Shown: in pieces, positions 22,595 to 25,031 of the stretch
Numbering within the stretch: position 1 is the first letter of the stretch
How the letters are laid out: every line of letters starts with the position of its first letter
Assembly (NCBI GenBank): GCA_026982275.1
Contig: JALSHK010000116.1
Coordinates: forward strand, 1-25,031
DNA from: Paracoccaceae bacterium
Lineage (GTDB): Bacteria; Pseudomonadota; Alphaproteobacteria; Rhodobacterales; Rhodobacteraceae
Direction of reading: 5' to 3'
Length of the DNA: 25,031 nucleotides
Position numbers and translations under genes: made by a program
Notes under the pieces: generated by a model
What the model was told of the DNA's origin: nothing
Database searches by the model: none
What the model saw: only the letters and a program-made list of their open reading frames with translations

Positions 22595-23629
22595 ATGTTT
22601 AAATATGTGGCTTTTTATGCCCTTAGCATTATTTTTCTTTCTTTTGGCGCTGCCCGCGCCACCGAAAATTGCGATCAATATACAGTCATGCCGGGGGATA
22701 CATTGCGCTTGATCGCCGAGCAATATTACGGCGCGCGCGGTTTTTCGCCTATCATTTACAATGCCAATACCGGGCTGATCGGTCCGGATCCGAACACCAT
22801 CGAAATCGGAATGGAGCTGGCCATTCCCTGCCGCGACGATATGCAAATTCCGATGGCCACCGGTTTTTTAACTGTGGTCGAGCCAACGGAGGTTCCGCAG
22901 GTTTTGCCGCGGTTCCTGACCAAATCCGGCGGATCGCCGTTTCTGGAGCAGGATGGTAGCGGGATAATTCCCGATATTCTGGCGGCCGCGCTGCGAAAAT
23001 CCGGCTATCAATACGGGATTGAAATTGACAATAGTGGCGCGGCAAGGCAGCTGCTGAATACCGCTGCCACCGATTATGCCGCGATTCTAAGCTTTCCATG
23101 GATATTGCCGGATTGCACGCAAAGCAGCAGTTTATCGGATATATCCAGAGAATTATGCCGTGATTTTTCCTTCTCCAAACCGCTCTATGAAATCACCCTC
23201 GGGCTGTTTGCCCGCGCCGGGGATCCGCTGGTCTCGACCAGCAGCGCAAGCGATTTTGCCGGAAAAACCATATGCGTCCCGCGTTTTCACAATGATGACC
23301 TGCTTCGCCGGAGCGGCATATTTTCTGTGGTGGATAGCGTAATATACCAGCCGGGTTTCGATAGCTGCATGGCAGGGCTGCTCACTGAAAAATTTGATGT
23401 AATTATGGCTGATTATCAAAGCCTTAACACGTTCTACGACCCCCGAACGGAGTCAATCGCCGATATTGCCGCTTTTTCGCAAAAAACCACCATCCATGCC
23501 ATTGCCTTCCGCCAGAACCCCGATGCCATGCGCGTGCTGGAGCTGGTCGATTCGGGGCTGGAGGAAATTCTGGCTTCTGGCGAATGGTTTGGAATTGTCA
23601 CCCGGTATTTGAACAATCGCAACAATTAG
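22595..23629 (+). CDS. Secreted LysM plus solute-binding (family 3) domain protein
   Basis: A 344-residue protein. A signal peptide (hydrophobic 4-19, likely cut after ARA at 22) is followed by a LysM domain (about 28-79) with QYTVMPGDTLRLIAEQYYG, NANTGLIG and a closing IEIGMELAIPC, in the FimV-like pattern. Cys26 and Cys79 flank it and could form a disulfide. From about 88 to 340 the sequence fits a periplasmic amino-acid-type binding protein (SBP family 3): a GIIPDILAAALRKSGY opening, FSKPLYEITLGLFAR and KTICVPR in the middle, and DVIMADYQS. No ABC permease or ATPase is near. I chose ATG 22595 since it begins the signal peptide; 22553 is an alternative. The stop overlaps the convergent ChaC gene by four bases. 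Confidence 0.85.
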   Translation: MFKYVAFYALSIIFLSFGAARATENCDQYTVMPGDTLRLIAEQYYGARGFSPIIYNANTGLIGPDPNTIEIGMELAIPCRDDMQIPMATGFLTVVEPTEVPQVLPRFLTKSGGSPFLEQDGSGIIPDILAAALRKSGYQYGIEIDNSGAARQLLNTAATDYAAILSFPWILPDCTQSSSLSDISRELCRDFSFSKPLYEITLGLFARAGDPLVSTSSASDFAGKTICVPRFHNDDLLRRSGIFSVVDSVIYQPGFDSCMAGLLTEKFDVIMADYQSLNTFYDPRTESIADIAAFSQKTTIHAIAFRQNPDAMRVLELVDSGLEEILASGEWFGIVTRYLNNRNN

Positions 23630-24168
23630 CCATTTCGCTTGTGACAAACCATTTCATACAGCGCGTCCATATGCGAATCCGCGATGCCCAGCTCTGCCAG
23701 ATGCGTGGCTGTGTTTTGTAAATATTCGTGATTAGGGCCGGCAGAACCTTTTGCCGAGGCAATCACCTCCGCTTGTCGCTCGGGTGAAAGCCCGCCGGCA
23801 TATTGTCCGTGATCCCTGTCCACAATATAGCAAACGGCGCGAACAATATCGCCGTTTTTCAACACCACTTCCTGAAAACCCTCGACATAAGCCGCCGAAA
23901 CCAGCTCACGCGCACGCAGATATTCATGGGCCGCTGCGGCATTTGTTTCATCAATATAATAGGCCACGCCGTGGCAGCTTTCCCCTGCGGCGGCATCCAG
24001 CGCCAATACCAGCCCCGGGGATAATGCCGTGCCGCGATAATGCACCGACCACATGCAAAAATCCCGCCGGAAGCCGCGCAGTTCGGCCAGGTGTTTTTGC
24101 GCAAATTCAAACCCCGGATTCCAGATCAAAGACCCGTATCCAAACACCCATAACCCATCCTGATACAT
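23626..24168 (-). CDS. ChaC-type gamma-glutamylcyclotransferase
   Basis: A 180-residue protein opening MYQDGLWVFGYGSLIWNPGF; YGSLIW (11-16) is the substrate-binding signature of the gamma-glutamylcyclotransferase fold. RGFRRDFCMWS follows, and YLRARELVSAAY contains the probable catalytic Glu88. It cleaves the gamma-glutamyl bond of glutathione to 5-oxoproline and Cys-Gly, like ChaC. The open frame reaches 24222, but ATG 24168 has CGGAG six bases upstream and gives the family start. It converges on the LysM gene with overlapping stops and is divergent from the DUF2125 gene. Confidence 0.94.
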   Translation of the reverse strand: MYQDGLWVFGYGSLIWNPGFEFAQKHLAELRGFRRDFCMWSVHYRGTALSPGLVLALDAAAGESCHGVAYYIDETNAAAAHEYLRARELVSAAYVEGFQEVVLKNGDIVRAVCYIVDRDHGQYAGGLSPERQAEVIASAKGSAGPNHEYLQNTATHLAELGIADSHMDALYEMVCHKRNG

Positions 24169-24262
24169 CACCATCTCCGTTTTGGGTGCCCGTAGCGGCT
24201 CAAAAGGTTTTCCTGAACCCATGGCTGTGTTACAATATCACAAGCCCAAGGGGGAGAAAAAA

Positions 24263-25031
24263 ATGCGATGGATGCTCAAACTGTTACTCGTGCTGTCGGC
24301 GCTATGGAGCGGCTATTGGTATCTGGGCTTTACCGCGCAAAAGCAGCTTTATTCCAACCTGCTGGAAACCGGCCGCAGCCAGGGCTGGGTTGCCGAAAGC
24401 CAGGATCTTGCCGTGCTGGGATACCCCGATCGCTTTGATACCACGCTCAATGAATTCAGCTTCCAGACCCCTGACAAACGCTGGGGCTGGAGCGGGGATT
24501 CTTTCCAGATCAAGGCGCTTTCCTATAGGCTGAACCACCTTGCGCTGGCATGGCAAGGGCGGCAAAACGTGCAAACCCCGGAAGGCAGTTTCGGCTTTGA
24601 AGCCGGGCTTTTCCTGGCCGATCTTGTATTCTCGCCAGACGCAAACCTGCCGCTTTCGCGATTGCAGCTCGAAGGCGAGGCGATCGATATCAGCATTCCA
24701 TCCGGCCTGAAAGCCGACATCACAACCCTGAATGCGGATGTATTCCAGGATGGAACCACACCGACCCGCTATCAGCTCGACCTTGATCTGCGCGATATAT
24801 CTCTGCCCCCAACGTTCGTTTCCTCGATATTGCCCGGTAGATCGCTTTCCGGAATTGTCGAGCGCATCCACATTTCGGCGCAGCTGGATTTTGATCGCGA
24901 AATTGATCGCACGGTGCTTGGGCGCGGCTCAGCACCCGCTCCGGTCTTTGCCCTTATCGAGCCAAGCCTGATCCGCTGGGGCAATGCCGGGCTAACGGTT
25001 GAGGGCGAGCTGAGTGCAGCCAATAACGGCT
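24263..25031 (+). CDS. DUF2125 domain protein (3' partial)
   Basis: Reading from ATG 24263 (site GGGGAGA upstream) gives 256 uninterrupted codons to the window edge, so the gene continues to the right. It starts MRWMLKLLLVLSALWSGYWY, a signal peptide or membrane anchor, then GRSQGWVAESQDLAVLGYPDRFDTTL and further beta-rich sequence with repeated short hydrophobic strands. This fits DUF2125, an alphaproteobacterial periplasmic family of about 330 residues whose function is not established. The long beta-repeat character suggests an extended or lipid-handling-like fold, but that is inference only. Confidence 0.9.
   Translation, partial: MRWMLKLLLVLSALWSGYWYLGFTAQKQLYSNLLETGRSQGWVAESQDLAVLGYPDRFDTTLNEFSFQTPDKRWGWSGDSFQIKALSYRLNHLALAWQGRQNVQTPEGSFGFEAGLFLADLVFSPDANLPLSRLQLEGEAIDISIPSGLKADITTLNADVFQDGTTPTRYQLDLDLRDISLPPTFVSSILPGRSLSGIVERIHISAQLDFDREIDRTVLGRGSAPAPVFALIEPSLIRWGNAGLTVEGELSAANNG

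Noticed and set aside
1..25031. tRNA, rRNA, riboswitch or CRISPR array
   Set aside because: Intergenic gaps were read on both strands; no cloverleaf with a CCA-type acceptor end, rRNA segment, riboswitch-like conserved core or regularly spaced repeat was seen.

Overview
The window looks like an alphaproteobacterial chromosome, most likely order Rhodobacterales (a roseobacter/Rhodobacter relative). The reasons are a GC-rich sequence, alphaproteobacterial protein types (zinc-free L33 of 55 residues, a DUF2125 protein, a DUF983 protein, a UbiM-like hydroxylase) and a PetP/PetR regulator pair lying beside a class IV aminotransferase. The host is inferred from protein families and gene order, not from a marker gene. 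I saw no rRNA, tRNA, CRISPR array, insertion sequence or phage gene. Almost all the DNA is coding, with short intergenic gaps.

Layout. 1-1798: the C-terminal part of a YbbP-type FtsX-fold ABC permease, entering from the left edge. 1891-2625: a Bax-inhibitor-1 family membrane protein. 2893-4264 (minus): rpmG, a NUDIX hydrolase and a DUF983 protein. 4453-6440 (plus): a four-EF-hand secreted protein, an ECF sigma factor, a small one-TM protein (candidate anti-sigma) and a one-TM periplasmic Spy/CnrX-like protein, arranged like a stress-sensing operon. 6510-7387 (minus): rsfS and rlmH, ribosome functions with overlapping ends. 7512-10628 (minus): a UbiH/UbiM-like hydroxylase, a nucleoside hydrolase and a branched-chain aminotransferase. 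10765-11971 (plus, divergent): petP-petR. 12035-14097 (plus): a DUF302 protein, a GloB-like glyoxalase II and an EEP-family phosphatase/nuclease. 14447-16762: clpA. 16896-17294 (minus) and 17365-17718 (plus): a four-TM protein and a MerR-family regulator sharing one small divergent control region. 17715-20969 (minus): a MotA/TolQ-like and MotB/OmpA-like pair in which the B subunit carries about 500 residues of predicted coiled coil. 21130-23629 (plus, divergent): an SPFH paraslipin, an NfeD partner and a LysM-plus-solute-binding-domain protein. 23626-24168 (minus): a ChaC-type gamma-glutamylcyclotransferase. 24263-end: a DUF2125 protein cut by the window edge.

The most interesting block is 17715-23629. 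A predicted proton-driven stator pair of unassigned role lies divergent to an SPFH/NfeD membrane-organising pair and a secreted LysM protein, which suggests an envelope or peptidoglycan theme. The second is the EF-hand/ECF operon, whose sigma, small-TM and Spy-like genes resemble the logic of the CnrH/CnrY/CnrX metal-sensing system. Control sites worth attention are a 22-bp dyad in a stretched-spacer promoter next to the MerR gene, an inverted repeat that exactly fills the spacer of the proposed petP promoter, and two families of short dispersed hairpin repeats in the intergenic DNA.
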